A stretch of 64,000 bases of DNA from Sarcomyxa edulis (GCA_009761415.1 QUOL01000019.1:558001-622000), one strand, 5' to 3'. Positions 37,204 to 50,087 are shown, numbered from the stretch's first letter. The notes: generated from the letters alone by a model not told the origin. Made by a program: numbers and translations.

Positions 37204-38482
37204 ATGAAACGCGGATTTCTCAAGTCCAATAAGGCTCGATCTACTCTTTTTCTTTCGACTCCTGCTGCGCGTGAGTGAGTAGTATCGACTCTGATCTTCG
37301 CCAAGTCTTACCACTCTGGGCCACAGCTGAATCGATTGAACCTTTGATAACAAAACCACTGTACGGCGTTGTGGAAAATGCTGGTAACGAATGGCTTATT
37401 ATGGACTTTTATTCAGCTACCAATAACACAAACCAAAAATAGGGCCACCCGAAGGATATCAGCTCAACAAGATCACTTGCAAAGAAATGGATCCTGATCG
37501 CTCCACATATCCGGAAGATGGGCCGCACGACTATCTGTACACCACACAGCCGCCTATTTCGATACGTGCCACTCATGCAGATCATCCAGATGGTTGGACT
37601 GAATGCCACATCGCACGTAAGAATAGTCTCGCGGTCGAATATCATTCAACTAACAAGAAATCTCCCACTGCGGCCAGCCTCGGCCAAACATAGGATTGTC
37701 ACATATCCTGGATTTCCTAGCAGACTTCCTCGTTCTACGGATTCTATCTCTTACGAAGTACGGTCTGCCCCAGGAATGGGCCTCGGACTCTATGCGACGC
37801 GAAATATCAGATCTGGGGAACTCATCATTGCGGAAAGACCTCTTGTGCTCGTAGTGGCACAGCTGAAAGTCTCAAATAGATCCAATCCTTCGTTCACTCT
37901 AGAGCAGTGCTTGCAAATTGCGTTGGCAGAAAAGGAACAGGAATTACGTCTCTTAATTGACCGCATGCTGCCTGAAGACCAGGCGGAGTTCATGGCTCTA
38001 GCCAACAGCCACCTTTATGATGGCAGCGGGCCTATTATGGGTATCATACGGTGAGCTTTGTTTCCTCACGAGCATCGTGAAATTGTCAATAGTGCTGCAA
38101 TAGAACGAACGGATTTGGAGTCTTTGACTATCAATCGGAAGAAGATACTCGTAAGAAGGGTCTACATGGCGTTTATTCTGCTGTGGCGAAGGTATTGTCG
38201 CGCTCCAACCATAGGCAAGTCATATACCCTCAGCTCACTCGGCCCGTTGACTTCCATACTGATCTACCTTGAAGCTGCGAGCCCAACATGGACCGCATCT
38301 TCGATCCCGCTTCGTTGTCGATGCAAGCTTGGGCAGCCAGGGATATCAGAAAAGGAGAGGCCCTGACACTCGCATACTGCAATGGTGATCTCTCTTATGA
38401 AGAAAGACAAGAAGGGCTGGCACCGTATGGGTTTGTATGCGAGTGTCCTAAATGTCAAAGGGAAAAACCTTCGAAGTCTTGA
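37204..38482 (+). CDS. SET-domain protein, arm A copy (intact)
   Basis: Six exons: 37204-37270, 37327-37383, 37443-37616, 37678-38050, 38104-38214, 38275-38482, giving 329 aa. The start MKRGFLKSNK is typical of this basidiomycete group; an upstream in-frame ATG exists at 37186. The SET core has APGMGLGLYATRNIRSGELI at its N-terminal side, TNGFGVFDYQ, then SNHSCEPN spliced across the last intron, and YCNGDLSYEERQ with GFVCECPKCQ as the post-SET cysteine cluster. Such proteins are putative lysine methyltransferases using SAM; the target is unknown and no MYND finger is seen. The last intron begins with GC instead of GT. The arm B copy is disrupted. Confidence 0.82.
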
Positions 38483-38774
38483 TAGCTTGGTTTGTACGAT
38501 CTTGCCATGCCTGTGTACTTGTATTGACATAATGCGCAAACGAGGTTCTTATTCTGTTCCATACAAAAGACCTTTCGCCTTTCAGGATATCGACGTCAAC
38601 ATCAGTAGAAGTCTCGGACTTGTCTCGACACGATTCAAATACCAAGTCTGTAGCATTCTTCTGTGACAGCTATGAGAGCATCATAAGGTATCTATCCAGC
38701 ACACCCATTTTCTATCGAGTCGCCGCTCAAGATAGCTCGCTCGACGTTGCTATATCCTTGGCCTTCGAATCCAA

Positions 38775-39313
38775 CTACCCTTCTTGATCCTCCTGCACAA
38801 TAGAATCCTCGATCGCCAGTTTCATCTTCGTCCTCCTCTCCACAATCTCTTGGAAGAATTCCGATGCCTTCGTCCAAGTCGAATCCTTGGAACCTCTCTG
38901 CAAAGGATCAAACCTCTGTCTCGCAGTATCGTGAATCTCCCTCAAAGCATCAAATCCCTGCTTCAAGATCTCGTTCTCCAGTTCCAGTTCCTCAATCGAG
39001 CTGCATTGGATGTTGAGGACTCGTTTCAGATCATCTATCTGTCGCTTCGTCCTGCGCCTGTCTTACAAAACTACGGGGACACTCGTATTGTTAGATCTCA
39101 ATTTCGAAAGCAATACCATAACAGTCCAGACTCACTTGCGTACCAAAGAGCCTCATCACCGCCTACGATATCACCATTTGCCGTCTTCTGTGGTCGGAAG
39201 TCAGACGGCAATCCATGTAGGATTAAATCCAGAATGTTGGTGATCTCCATCTCTGAGTCGTCCATGGAACGATTAACATCTAAGTCTGGGGGAATATCTC
39301 TTCTGATTGACAT
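38775..39313 (-). CDS. Coiled-coil protein, arm A copy (possibly impaired)
   Basis: Minus-strand exons 39313-39136 and 39061-38775 would give 154 aa. The sequence parallels the arm B gene at 52954-53546: MSIRRD start, IVGGDEALWYA at the end of exon 1, then IEELELENEILKQGFDALRE as a coiled coil and DSTWTKASEFFQEIVERR. If the acceptor homologous to that used in arm B (just after 39071) is used, the second codon of exon 2 is TAA. An AAG acceptor nine bases further restores the frame and skips the stop. Whether it is used cannot be told. The C-terminus is shorter than in arm B. Function unknown. Confidence 0.55.
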
Positions 39314-40440
39314 CGAGCGTTGTCTTCGATTTACCTGAGAGGGATGGAGGCTACCTGAGAGGGATGGAGGCTGTTTGCAGTGACGAGGGGGACCGTGTAG
39401 GAGAATGACCCTCATGGAGAGTTTGTTATAGCCCGAACAAAGGAATACTGGATTGATCTCCAATGGACCACAGTGATACAGGCGTCATCGCAGTAGCATC
39501 TGCCATTGTTCTATATTTGAAATGAAATTGAGTCAGAAGGATTGTCTATAAATCCAGACCTCTGGAAGCGCACCACAATCAACAAACGTATCATGGTAAG
39601 CTTGTGTATTTTCTCTGCCTCGGACAAATTATCAGGTTGATGAGATGACTACGGAAGACTAAGTCATGTCTAGAGAATCGGCATAAGATAATACTTAAGA
39701 TACTCCAAATCTGAACGAAGTAGTCGTGATTATCTGAGGATCGGAATCACACACGCCTGTTCAATGATCGTAGAGGTGTGCTTCCTGTTGGATAGGAAGA
39801 CGGAATAACCATAAGAGTGAACAAAGGAGGGGCCGAAAGATCTGTGTCCGCTCCCGAAGGCCCTAGAGTAGTCTTCTTGAAGCGAGGGAGTCAGAGCCAG
39901 ACAAAGGAAGTTTCGGTCTCTAAGGGTCATGATGGTTGTTGCAATCAACGCAGCATGTAGTGATTTTCGTGAAATAGCGAGTGGTCGAAGGTGCACTGCC
40001 CAAATTTGGGAATTCCTAACATGAATGATCGGTCGGCGCGAGGCGGCCCAAGCCCGCCACTCGTCTGCCACAGTACACCTTGGGCACAGTGAGGTCGTTT
40101 GACGCGTAAGGTGAGGTGGGAATACGCACTACACTATATCATGCACAAGTCGGACATGGTCCAGTGGGATCTAACTGGAAGATAAACGCGGTGGAATCAG
40201 CATGCAGACCGGCCAGAGCCTAGGGTGGATGGAACAAATTAGGTCCCTGGACGTCTCAGCCCAAGCGAAATCCACTATCAAAGCGTGGATAGTGGCAGTA
40301 GCGGACCACCTGCCGATATTATGTTGTGACATGTTGACACCCCGAGACCAACATAAAAGCCACCTTTGTCTCTTCCCTCCACACAACTCTCTCCCTCATA
40401 TCTTCCATCGCTCTCATCTACAACATCATTCTTCTCCGAT
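39314..40440. other. Intergenic, conserved between the two arms
   Basis: No gene recognised. Much of it (about 39700-40440) aligns with 51903-52660 on the other strand, including the sequence just upstream of the 364-aa genes, so promoter elements may lie here. A 20-bp unit CTACCTGAGAGGGATGGAGG is tandemly repeated near 39332-39371 with small variation. Confidence 0.5.
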
Positions 40441-41713
40441 ATGTCAACCGCTCCAGAATCGCAGACCGTAGTCCAGGCGGAGGATGCGAACAAAAAGCGA
40501 GTATATTCTGTACGTGCACATAGAGATCATGTACTTTCGAAATTGCCGAAGGAACTACGACCGAGGCAGCACGCCAGGGGCCTCCAAGGTGGTGATTGCA
40601 GCGCCTGGAAAGCAGGTAAGTCATCCCACATTGCATCGTTCGCGATCGTCGTGCATCATCGCTGACGTTCGTCTGTGGCAGTGGATGATCACATTGAAGC
40701 TTTGTCCACTAAAATACAGGAGCTGGAGGAGGGACTCGCTATAGCCCTGGCTCTCATGCCACCGGATCTGTTAGCTGCATATCAAGACTTCCAGGCGAAG
40801 AGGGTGTCGAAAAAAGACAAAGGGAAGGAAGTAGTGAAAGTGGAGGCAACAGGTGAGCTACTTCAATCTCCTATCACTTTCTTGGATCGCTGATATCATT
40901 CATCACAGCCGAAAAACATTCGGAGGGTGTATCGCACCCCCAAGCCACCCGTTCCGAGAACAAGCCTCAAAGTGAAGAGAGGCAGCCCAGAAGGCAGGGG
41001 TCAAAGAACGCGGCACTGGGTGAGTAGCCTTGATTCTCAGTAGCATTCGAGAATTGCTGATATCATAATCCACAGAAGATGTCTCTGCTGCTGAGGCAGA
41101 CGGCGTGTATCCTCGAGATACCGCTCTCGTGCTCTTGTCCCAGCCTGCAGAGAGTGGGTCAATGCCTGGCCCATCGAACTACGCGTCCAATCTCCAATTA
41201 TTCGAGAACGTGGACACGACGGCTTGGACTGGGCCCCTCGACGAGTTGTTCCTCGACGCGATTACGTTACCAGACACAGTCTCGTCGTCGACCTATGACT
41301 ATGCGTATGTACAGTATGGGATGCCATATAGGATGATGCAGGACATGCCATCATCTTCGTCCAAGTCACAGACCCATCCACTGCCAGGACCGTCATCTCC
41401 GAATCTTGACTACCTCAGTCAATTCGGGTTTTCCTCGATGCACAACATCGCCGGCAGGAATGGGTCTCCATCCCTTCATTCACGTGAACTACTCGAAACG
41501 GCAGGGGCTCTCCTCCGAAACAACCCCGTAGGCCATTCTGACGAAACTCTACTGAACTACTGGAGCCCTCCAAGCTCGTCATCACGACAAATTGGAAACC
41601 CTCAAGCAGAAACCGACGAGTCTCCCAGGAAGAGACATAAGAGGAAGCACGAGGACATGGAGAACCACGAAGGGAAATATTTGAGCCAGTACAGGCGTAC
41701 CTTCGAAAATTAG
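40441..41713 (+). CDS. Unknown 364-aa protein, arm A copy
   Basis: Four exons, 40441-40615, 40682-40852, 40909-41019 and 41076-41713, give 364 aa. Exon 1 encodes a basic region, KKRVYSVRAHRDHVLSKLP, followed by RPRQHARG. Exon 2 encodes a helix with heptad-like Leu/Ile spacing, HIEALSTKIQELEEGL, that could dimerise. Exon 3 is charged. Exon 4 is Ser/Pro-rich, includes FSSMHNIAG, and ends in a Lys/Arg-rich cluster PRKRHKRKHED. A basic region before a coiled coil resembles bZIP architecture, but the bZIP asparagine-arginine signature is absent, so I leave the function open. Exon sizes equal those of the arm B gene. Confidence 0.75.
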
Positions 41714-42102
41714 CATTGTTGTATTCTTTTTGCGCTGTTTAATAGATTGTTTCGCGCGTCCGAGGATTGTTCGATACCGACAGAAGCAAGAACACCCTCA
41801 TGAATACTGTAACAAGTCGGAGGACTTTGTGGTAAAGATGAGCGCTTCGAGATTGTATGAATTCGCGGCTTACAATGAGTTCATCGAGTATTTGATTCAA
41901 ATTGACTGTCGATGACTTCGTCTCGTCAATCGTCAAGCGATCCGCTAGTGGAGCGACCCATGTAACACAATAAATTGAGAGACAGTCCAGTGACCGCCGC
42001 GATGAGTAGAAGAACAGCGAACAGATGAGAAGATGGAGATCATTGTTATCCGTATCCGACTCGGAATCAATTCGAAGGATCGACGGTGTTTGGAAAGACC
42101 AG

Positions 42103-42310
42103 GTCCTGCAAACAAACTTCACTCAGTGACTCTGATCGGTACCTGATTGGACACTCGCTCTATGAAAGTTCTCACCTATAGTACAACAGACCTCAGAGAC
42201 GCCAAGGACCTGCAAACAAACTTATTTGTCTAGTCAGGTTCCGATTAGATTCACTGACTTGCTCTCTGAGAGTTCTCACCTATGATAAAGACTTCAGAGA
42301 CGCCAATGGC
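42103..42310. repeat. Imperfect tandem repeat, unit about 105 bp
   Basis: Two units each contain CCTGCAAACAAACTT, then a CTCT-rich segment with GTTCTCACCTAT, then CAGAGACGCCAA. Arm B has only one unit at the equivalent place (about 50160-50260), so the array arose after, or was lost since, the inverted duplication. Confidence 0.65.
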
Positions 42311-42401
42311 ACACATGCCTCGCTCTTGCGAGACATTCAGCACACCATAGACTTACACCCAGTATCGATCGTCCTCATCCACAACATCATTCTGCTTTAG
42401 T

Positions 42402-43684
42402 ATGGCGACTGTACAACAATCGCAGACCGAAGACCAAGCCAACGACGCGAACAGAAACCGAGTAACACGAGATTCTGCACGTACACGCAGAGACTATGCG
42501 ATTATGCACTTGCCGGAGGAACTACGACCGAGGAAGCACGCCAGGGGCATCCAAGGTGGTAATAGCAGGGCTTGGAAAGCATGCAAGCCATCCCCACCTT
42601 GCACAGTCCATGGTCGTCGTGCATCATCGCTGACGTTCGTCTGTGGCAGTGAATAATCACATCGAAAGATTGTCCACTAGAATACAGGACCTAGAGAAGA
42701 GCCTCGCAATAGCCCTGTCGCTCATGCCATCGGATAAGTTGGCTGCATATCACGACTTCCAGGCGAAGAGGATGTTGGAGAAAGAGAAGGGGAAGGAAGT
42801 AGCTAAAATGGAGGCAACAGGTGAGCTACTTCGATATCCTATGACTTTCTTGGATTGCTGATGACAGACCACAGCCAATGCATCGCAACCCCAAGCCACC
42901 GGTTCCAAGCTCGTGTCTTGGAACGAAGAGAGACGGCCCAGAAAGCGGGGCTCGAAGAAAGCGGCAATGGGTGAGTGGCCTCAACGTACAGTAGATCTAT
43001 TGAATTGCTGACATCATCTCCACAGGAGGCATGTATAAGGAGACTGACGGCGTGAATCCTCAAGAAACCGCTCTCGAGCTCTTGTTCAAACCTCAAGAGA
43101 GAGAGCCAGTGGCTGGCCAAATCAACTCCGCTCCTGGTGTCCATTGTTCAAAGACGTGGACACGACGCCGTGGACCGGCCCCCTCGACGGCTCATTTTTC
43201 GACGCGCTTTCATCACTGGACACAGGCTTGGTGGTGGCTGCACTGGCCTAGGGCTTGTCGAACTACGGTTATCCGTATTCCCAGTATGGGATGCCATAGT
43301 ACGGGATGCAGGACCCTTTATTGACATCTTCGTCTGGGTCGCTGACATACACACCGCTCAAGGCGGCACCCCTATGTCGGTCAATTCGGATCGTCGTCGA
43401 TGCACAACATCTCCGGCAGGAATAAAGCCCAATCCCGACGTGGATCTGGACTCCTCGACATGGGAAGGGTCCCTCCCCAAGCCACCCTTGTGGACCCTTC
43501 CCAACAATTTCAATCAACAAACTACCCGGAGCCGTGCAAGCTCGTCAACACGACAAACTGGAAACCCCCGAGGAGACGACGATGAGTCTCGACGAGACGC
43601 AAGACAGAACTTGAGGAGACAGAGAATTGGGATGATGAATATAGGAGAAAGTACAGGTATACCTTCGATGATTGGACTCAGTAG
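42402..43684 (+). pseudogene. Decayed third copy of the 364-aa gene
   Basis: This lies 0.7 kb downstream of the arm A gene in the same direction. Exons 1-3 are recognisable (MATVQQSQTEDQ start, the LPEELRPRKHARG block, the HIERLSTRIQDLEKSL helix, and an RRPRKRGSKKA segment). The intron 1 donor has become GC where the other copies have GT. Exon 4 begins in frame but shifts frame at about 43140 and then contains an internal stop near 43300. Later fragments (MHNISGR, SSTRQTGNP) appear in different frames. I read it as a tandem duplicate that has lost coding capacity. Confidence 0.75.
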
Positions 43685-44663
43685 ATTTGTTACAATTTTT
43701 GGTTTCTGAGATCCTTTTGCGCATCGGGCCAACGTCCGACGTGTCTCTGAGAAAGACAATTTGGCAATAACCTCACGGTGATATCGGAGCACTTTCGTAC
43801 ATGATGAGAAATGGATACGAGTTCCCAGTCAAGAACGCGACTTACAAGAGTTTGTCTCTTGAGCATTGAAGTCGGACATCTATAATACGTCACTTCATTA
43901 ATCGTTTGAGATAGTTGGGCACAGCGACTTACGACTCGAGGTAGCGACAACCCTGAAGAAAGAGAAAATATCGTTTCGTGAATGATGAATACAACGGGAA
44001 AGCGATTATGACTGAACGTACTGAATAACAGGTGCATGGTGAGCCTAATGAATCACATCATACATATGGAAAAACAGACATCCTTCGCGGAGCATCTTCC
44101 GTCCATACGAAGGGCGATACAAGTCATGATGCAGACCTTGATCTGCGTTGGAAGAGGAGGTCGAATATTGCAGGTCCTGTTCGTTGAACATTCGGATTGG
44201 CAGAGGGCGTCAAGTTCGCGATCCTGCTATATCCTGACCCTCGGGAAAGCGAGCAAATTTGTTCTTGGAGAAGAACGTACTTGTATCATGAACTAGGGAT
44301 GTCAGGGCCCAGTTCTTCTAGAGGTAGGTACGCACAAAGACCATCCGTCTTCTTCATGCTATCGGAGTCGTTCAAAGTCGGAATGAAAATTGACCTGGCG
44401 TTATCTTCCGTCATGTGCATTCGGCACCGACATATGTACCCTCGTGCTAACTTTCCCAAACATTTGTATTTTAGATATTTACATTGTAAGAGCTAGCACA
44501 TGGAATGACTCGAAGTCCTGTGGAAACGAGTGTCTATAGGTTGTGCGAAATTGGATGGACTAGTCCAATCCAGGAAAACAAGAGCATGCGAAAGTAAAAG
44601 CAAAGCAATGAGGTCAACAAAAGATCAGCAACATCCCCTTCCTTCCCAATCAACATGCAATTT
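43685..44663. other. Intergenic, no gene recognised
   Basis: Between the pseudogene and the 3' end of ATP-citrate lyase. Short frames only (longest 115 codons on the minus strand, 44037-43690, largely in the pseudogene's 3' flank). Confidence 0.4.
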
Positions 44664-47600
44664 TTACAGCATCTTCCCGAGTACGCGAGGCTGAGATACA
44701 TCAGCCATGTTGATAAAGATGTCATCGGCTGGGTGACGGTAGAGAGGAGCACGGAGACGTTTCTGGTCAAGATGGTGGCCGATGAAACCAATGGAACGAC
44801 CGAGTACGAAGAGACCGTTCAAAGTACCGATCTAAAGGCAATCGGGTCAACAAAAATATCGAAAACATCCAACATGGTCAGATTTTACCTTGATGTACTC
44901 CTCAGCTTCCTCTGGCGTGAACGCCCCACTATCTCGGAGCAAATCGACGAAACAGACGGCGATGCATCCGTCGACGTTCAGGATCAGCTACATTAGACGA
45001 TTCTCATCAACAAAAACCGACTTGAGGTACAACAAAAGACTAACCGTGTCTTTCTTTTTCGACGTGATCTTCTCGACAGCGAGAGCATAATCGAGGAGAG
45101 TGTGGCTAGGGAAGTTTTTCCTGACATACTCCTTGACGAGCTCGACACGGAGATCAGGGTTGTTGACGCTCTTGATTTTGTGTCCGATTCCGCTAACTAT
45201 TGTCGAAGAATGAACGAGTCAGTATTATCGATCAAGCCAAGTCACGGAGAAAGAAGAACCCACTGAATTTGTTCGCCTGCCTAGACTGGTCGACGAACTC
45301 ACGAGGTGTAAGACCCGTGTCACGAGCGGTGGAGAACATGGAAGCAGCCTCGTCGAGTGCACCACCGAATCTGCTACCAATGGTAAGCAGACCCGAAGCC
45401 AAGGACGAGATCAAGTCCTTTCCGGCACGAGATGCCACGATCGTGTTCATCGCACTGTTGCCAAAGATGAGCACAAACGACAAAACATCAAGAGAGTAAG
45501 ACGTACCCGGATACAGCAGGACCGTGATCGGCTGTGAGCATCAAGACCATCTCGATGAACTTCGTTGCCCAAGGTGGTAGACCTGAGATATAGGAAAAAA
45601 TCAACATAATCCGACAGAAGGCAAACGAAATAAACTTACGACGCTTGAACCAAAGCAAACTGACGACACCACCGAGGCCGATATCCTCCTTGAAGACATC
45701 CGAGATACGCATACCAGCGTACAAAAGCTCCTGCCCACGCTCATCGGAGATGGTAGAGATGAACGCAGCTGGTTTACGGATGAGTCCGAGTTCCTAAAAG
45801 TTTCGAAAAATATCAGCATCGAGAACAAAACAAGTGAAGAAAGTCAATCATACCTGAGCCCACTTGTAGTCCATAGGAATGACAGGTGGCTCCCTCTCCT
45901 TCTGGGGCACAATGCTTCCCTCCTCTACGAGTCTCTCATACGTCTCCTTCAACACCAATGGCAGGTCCTCGAACGTCTCGGGAACAACGAACCCAGCCTC
46001 CCTCATCGCTCTGTTCTTCGCATCAGCAGTCTCCATATCCGAGTTAGCCAGACTACCCGCATGACCAAACTGGACCTCCGTCGTGAACATCTTCGCACAC
46101 GTTCCAATGGCCCATGCAACGATAGGCTTCTTGATGATTCCTTTCTTGACGGCGTCGATGACTCGGTATTCTTCGATACCACCGACTTCACCGAGGAGGA
46201 CGAGCATCTTACATTCTGGGTCTTGTTCGTAACGGAGCAAGTGGTCAATGAAGGTGGAACCTGGGTATCGATCTCCACCGATGGCGATCCCTTCGTAGGT
46301 ACCATTCGTTACCAGCGAGAGGATGTTGTTGAGCTCGTTCGACATTCCTCCAGACTTGGAGACGTAACCAACGGAACCAGCGCGGTAGAGTTTCGAAGCA
46401 ATGATGTTGTCCATCATTCTACCCAATAACAAAACGTGAGCTCACGCTTTCCCTAAAGACAAAATGGATCACATACCCTCCAGAATTTCCGATTCTGAAA
46501 CACCCAGGCTTGATACCACCAACCGTCGCAGGCCCGATAATCAAAACGCCCTTCCTCTCCGCCAAATGCAAGATCTCCCTCGCATGTCTCTCCGGAACAC
46601 CCTCAGCAATCAACGCCACACATCTAATCTGTGGGAATCCCTCCAACACCTCCACAGTCGACCCAAATACACTTCTCGAACTGGCAAAGTTGACAATCAC
46701 ATCGACTTCGGGGTGTTTTCGGACAGCTTCACCGATGGTGGTGTATACGGGGAGTAGAGTCTCCTTGGTTCCCCAGTAGAATTTCTGGATGTGGTGTCCA
46801 CCGAAGGGGTATATCATGGCTGCTACGCTGGGTGTAGCACGTCCGCAGGAGTAATCGAAGTCGAGCATGCCCTGGATAGCACGGGGCTGGAGACCGTAGA
46901 CGAACGAACGAGTTGTCGCGTCGAAGGGGCGGTAGGATGGACGAGTTGCGCCGGGGGCGGAGGTGTCGAAGTGGACGATTTGGTCTGAAGCCTGAGTTCT
47001 TTCCCCAGAGGCGTGGATAGATCCTATAGTAGATTCCTCGGGGAGGACGGCGGTAGCTTTGGGTGTGGGAGATCCAGATGTGCTGGCTGGAATGGATTTG
47101 GGTACGCTACGAGGTGCAGTCGATGATTTCTTGTGCTCCGATGTGTCGATTCCCAGAGCTAGGGGTACGATAGCTGTGATGTGAGTGTCTGGTCCGTATA
47201 CCTTGATCGGTACACCCAACGACTCTCCAAGAAGTCTCATAGCTTTCAACCCTTCCTGATAGTTGGGTCCACCACGACGTACGAAGATGCGTACATCGTG
47301 AGCAATGAGTTGAGACTTGAATTCCTTGAGAGCACGGATGATACCCTTGAAGGTAGCTGCGACGTTGGTGAAGTTGGCGATTCCACCACCGATGATGAGG
47401 ATCTTGCCCTTGGGGTTGGGAGTTCCGCGTGTGATGAGGTCGACTGCCCACGATGACAGTCGTTAGCACGTCAAGATGTTACAGTTTGCGCAGGATGGAC
47501 TTACTGATGGTCTTGGCGTACTCGTAAGTCTGCCCTTCCGTCGGTGCACCACTGTACTCTCCGTAGTTGGCCAACTCATCGGCGAATCCGTGAGCAGCGA

Positions 47601-49070
47601 TGGCATCGGAGTACACGACACTAGCACCACCACCTGCGACCATGGTCCATACACGTCCGTTAGGGTTTAGGACGGTGAGTTTGAGCGAAGCTCCAGTCGA
47701 GCCATCCAATTTCTGGATGTAGGCTTCCTCTTTAGTAAGGTCGCGTCCAAATGGTGCAGGCCAGACCTGCGCAGAGTTAATATCGGAAGCAATACCGTGA
47801 TGAAGAGGAGGCTCACCATTGGAGGTCCACGGTCAGCAGCAATGTTCGATCCCTTCCCTTTGGCAGCAGTCGCAGCAGCTGCAGGTTCGTAGATCGAAAG
47901 ATCCCGAGCGATGGCCCAGTTGGCACCGCAGATCGACTCGGCTGTCTGGTCGAGCTTAGCAGCCATGTCCAGGTAATGTACTGTTGGCTCGCTGTTCGCG
48001 TCAACGGCATCGAGGCAGATGAGAGGGTTGATCTCGAGGTAGGCGAAATGAAGGTCTACATAGACCGAGTACAACCGGATGAGGAAGTCAACCAGGGTTT
48101 CCTTCTTCTTTGGGTCTTGGACGTGAGTGAGGAGGGTGGAGGCGATGGTGGAGCGCGAGGGGAATGGGGCACCAACGGGGATAGGGAGGACAAGGGCTTT
48201 GGCGTCAACATCGCCGACTTCGACACCACCTTCATGGGTGAAGAGGATAGAGTCACCTTCGCGAGCGGAGGTGATACAGATGTAGAACTCTGTTGTAGGT
48301 GGATGGGGGAGGAAGGGTTCGACAATGAAAGTGTTCAGAGTGCCTGTGATAGATTCGACCTGTAAGGAAAGTGATTAGGCTCCATTTGATGGTCTCCAAA
48401 AAATCACACGGAGAAGACACGGAAAAGAAGAACACGTCGGCTCCGCGTCCAGACATAAAAATAGTCGACGCGGTCTCCGAAACATACTTGGAACGGAATG
48501 CATGGAACGATGAGCGGGGCACCTCGGCATTTCCTTTTATGGAAATATCGGGGTAAAAACTAGCAAAAAAGGCGCGACCGGCACCCCAAAAGGAACGATC
48601 GCGTCCCAATTAGGCTCGCGGAAAGGTCAAATTTGCGATCCGCATCTCGAAAACATAGCTCGCAGAAGCAGAATATCGACCAGTCGAACACACCTTTTGT
48701 GGTTTTCCAGCCCTCTCGGCAATCCAAGGCTTGACCTGGTCCCAAGTCTTGTTCAAGACGAGCAAACCAGCCTTTCCTCTACGCTTGATGAGCTGATCGG
48801 GTTTCGCGACAAGCTTCTCGGTAAAGACCCATTTGGGGAGGTCAGAATCGGGAGTGATGGTGTTAGTGACTGGGTCCCAGGATACTTGTGCGACCTTTGC
48901 GGATGGGTAGACGAATTTTGTAGCAATTTTTGCAGACGCATCGACTGGGGCAGCGCGTTCGAGCCAGTAAGCGAGTAGTAGCTTGGCATCGTACTCGCGG
49001 ATCGCTGTAGCCTATTAGTATCTGGCACATTCTTGGATTTGGGTGACTTGCACGCACCTTTTGAAGACAT
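44664..49070 (-). CDS. ACL1: ATP-citrate lyase, single-polypeptide form
   Basis: Twelve minus-strand exons: 49070-49058, 49004-48694, 48359-47817, 47766-47505, 47443-46477, 46418-45854, 45793-45640, 45582-45507, 45454-45264, 45196-45045, 44987-44889, 44831-44664, giving 1166 aa. The N-terminus [18 protein letters not shown] starts the ATP-grasp half; [13 protein letters not shown] and [14 protein letters not shown] follow. The linker (about residues 430-500) is Ser/Pro-rich. The CoA-binding half has [17 protein letters not shown], the phosphohistidine motif [11 protein letters not shown], and the citrate-synthase-like domain ends [20 protein letters not shown]. It makes cytosolic acetyl-CoA from citrate. 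Ascomycetes split the enzyme into two subunits; the fused form here agrees with a basidiomycete. It sits in the spacer between the inverted arms. Confidence 0.95.
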
Positions 49071-50087
49071 GATGGACTAGGATATCTCAAGGAATGGGTA
49101 TTGAGGAAAAGAACAAGAGAGGCCGCCAATTATTTATCTATAAAAAATAACTGGAGTCCCCAAAGTTCACACGCGGACCTACTCGTACGACCTATCCGCA
49201 AATTTGCAATTGGTCTATCATTATCTTTGCCGCATTTTTGGTCACTAAAATCGCCTCTCCTTGCCTCGAGGAATGTCGCGTACCTCGGTCCTTCCGCTTA
49301 TTCCGCAATGGTACCACCCCCCGAACATGACGGCAAAAAACCCAAGTATCCTAGCATATCGCCTACTATCCAGCTCGAGAGATCTTCAGTTCAGAGTATC
49401 TTCAACTCGTCTAACCCCACCTGGGTCCCATGCCCGGTGTATCTATCACCGATTTATCTCGGGCCACCGTTGACAAGCAGAATTAGAATAGTAGCGCTCG
49501 CTTTTCGCACTTAGAAAGACCCTGGTACTCGGCAGCGCTAATTGGCACGCGTCAATGATGTTTTCTTCATGCAAGGTACGCGTCTAATATTTCGGGATCG
49601 TCAGACTACATATTTGATCGGGTTTTCCAGCCGCAGACCTGTTCTCAACGAGATAGGTATGTCTCCGTTGCGGCATTCCGACGCTCGAACAAAGTTGCTG
49701 TCTCCGGGAACCGGGGTGCCGTGAGGACTAGAACGGAAGCACGACTATGGCTTGGATGTTGCATCCAGCCTTTCAATGGTGTTCTACTTACACGAGCACC
49801 ATGTGAGTACCACTCATCGTCATCATCGGGCGCCATCAACGTCGTATTCATTTGTAGTAACAGCTTCTGTTGCTGTGAATCTAGGTCTACCGTCGTAATA
49901 CATATGAACAGCTTCGTGGACTGGAACAAAAGCTCTGGTTTTGTACAGGATCGCCCATTGATGCATTGTCTGCAATCACCAGTACGATCGGCAGAATAAT
50001 CAAGTGCTATCAAAGTGAGCGGTCTTATCTTTCGAAGGTGATAGAAAAACTCAAGAATTCGGGGTGAATTCAATAGGAGACGTGACA
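49071..50087. other. Intergenic, promoter side of ATP-citrate lyase
   Basis: No gene recognised in about 1 kb. Frames at 49101-49514 plus and 50073-49645 minus have no family signal. The left part must hold the lyase promoter. Confidence 0.4.

Larger units (their letters stand above)
37110..42365. repeat. Inverted-duplication arm A (about 5.2 kb)
   Basis: This block matches the reverse complement of 50088-55057 plus 63122-63265 along its whole length, through genes and intergenic DNA. Examples are the shared intergenic stretch with CTCACCTTACGCGTCAAACG (arm B strand) and matching exon sizes in three genes. Divergence is visible throughout, with substitutions and small indels, so the duplication is not recent. 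Gene order from the outer end inward is SET gene, coiled-coil gene (opposite strand), 364-aa gene. Boundaries are approximate to tens of bases. Confidence 0.85.
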
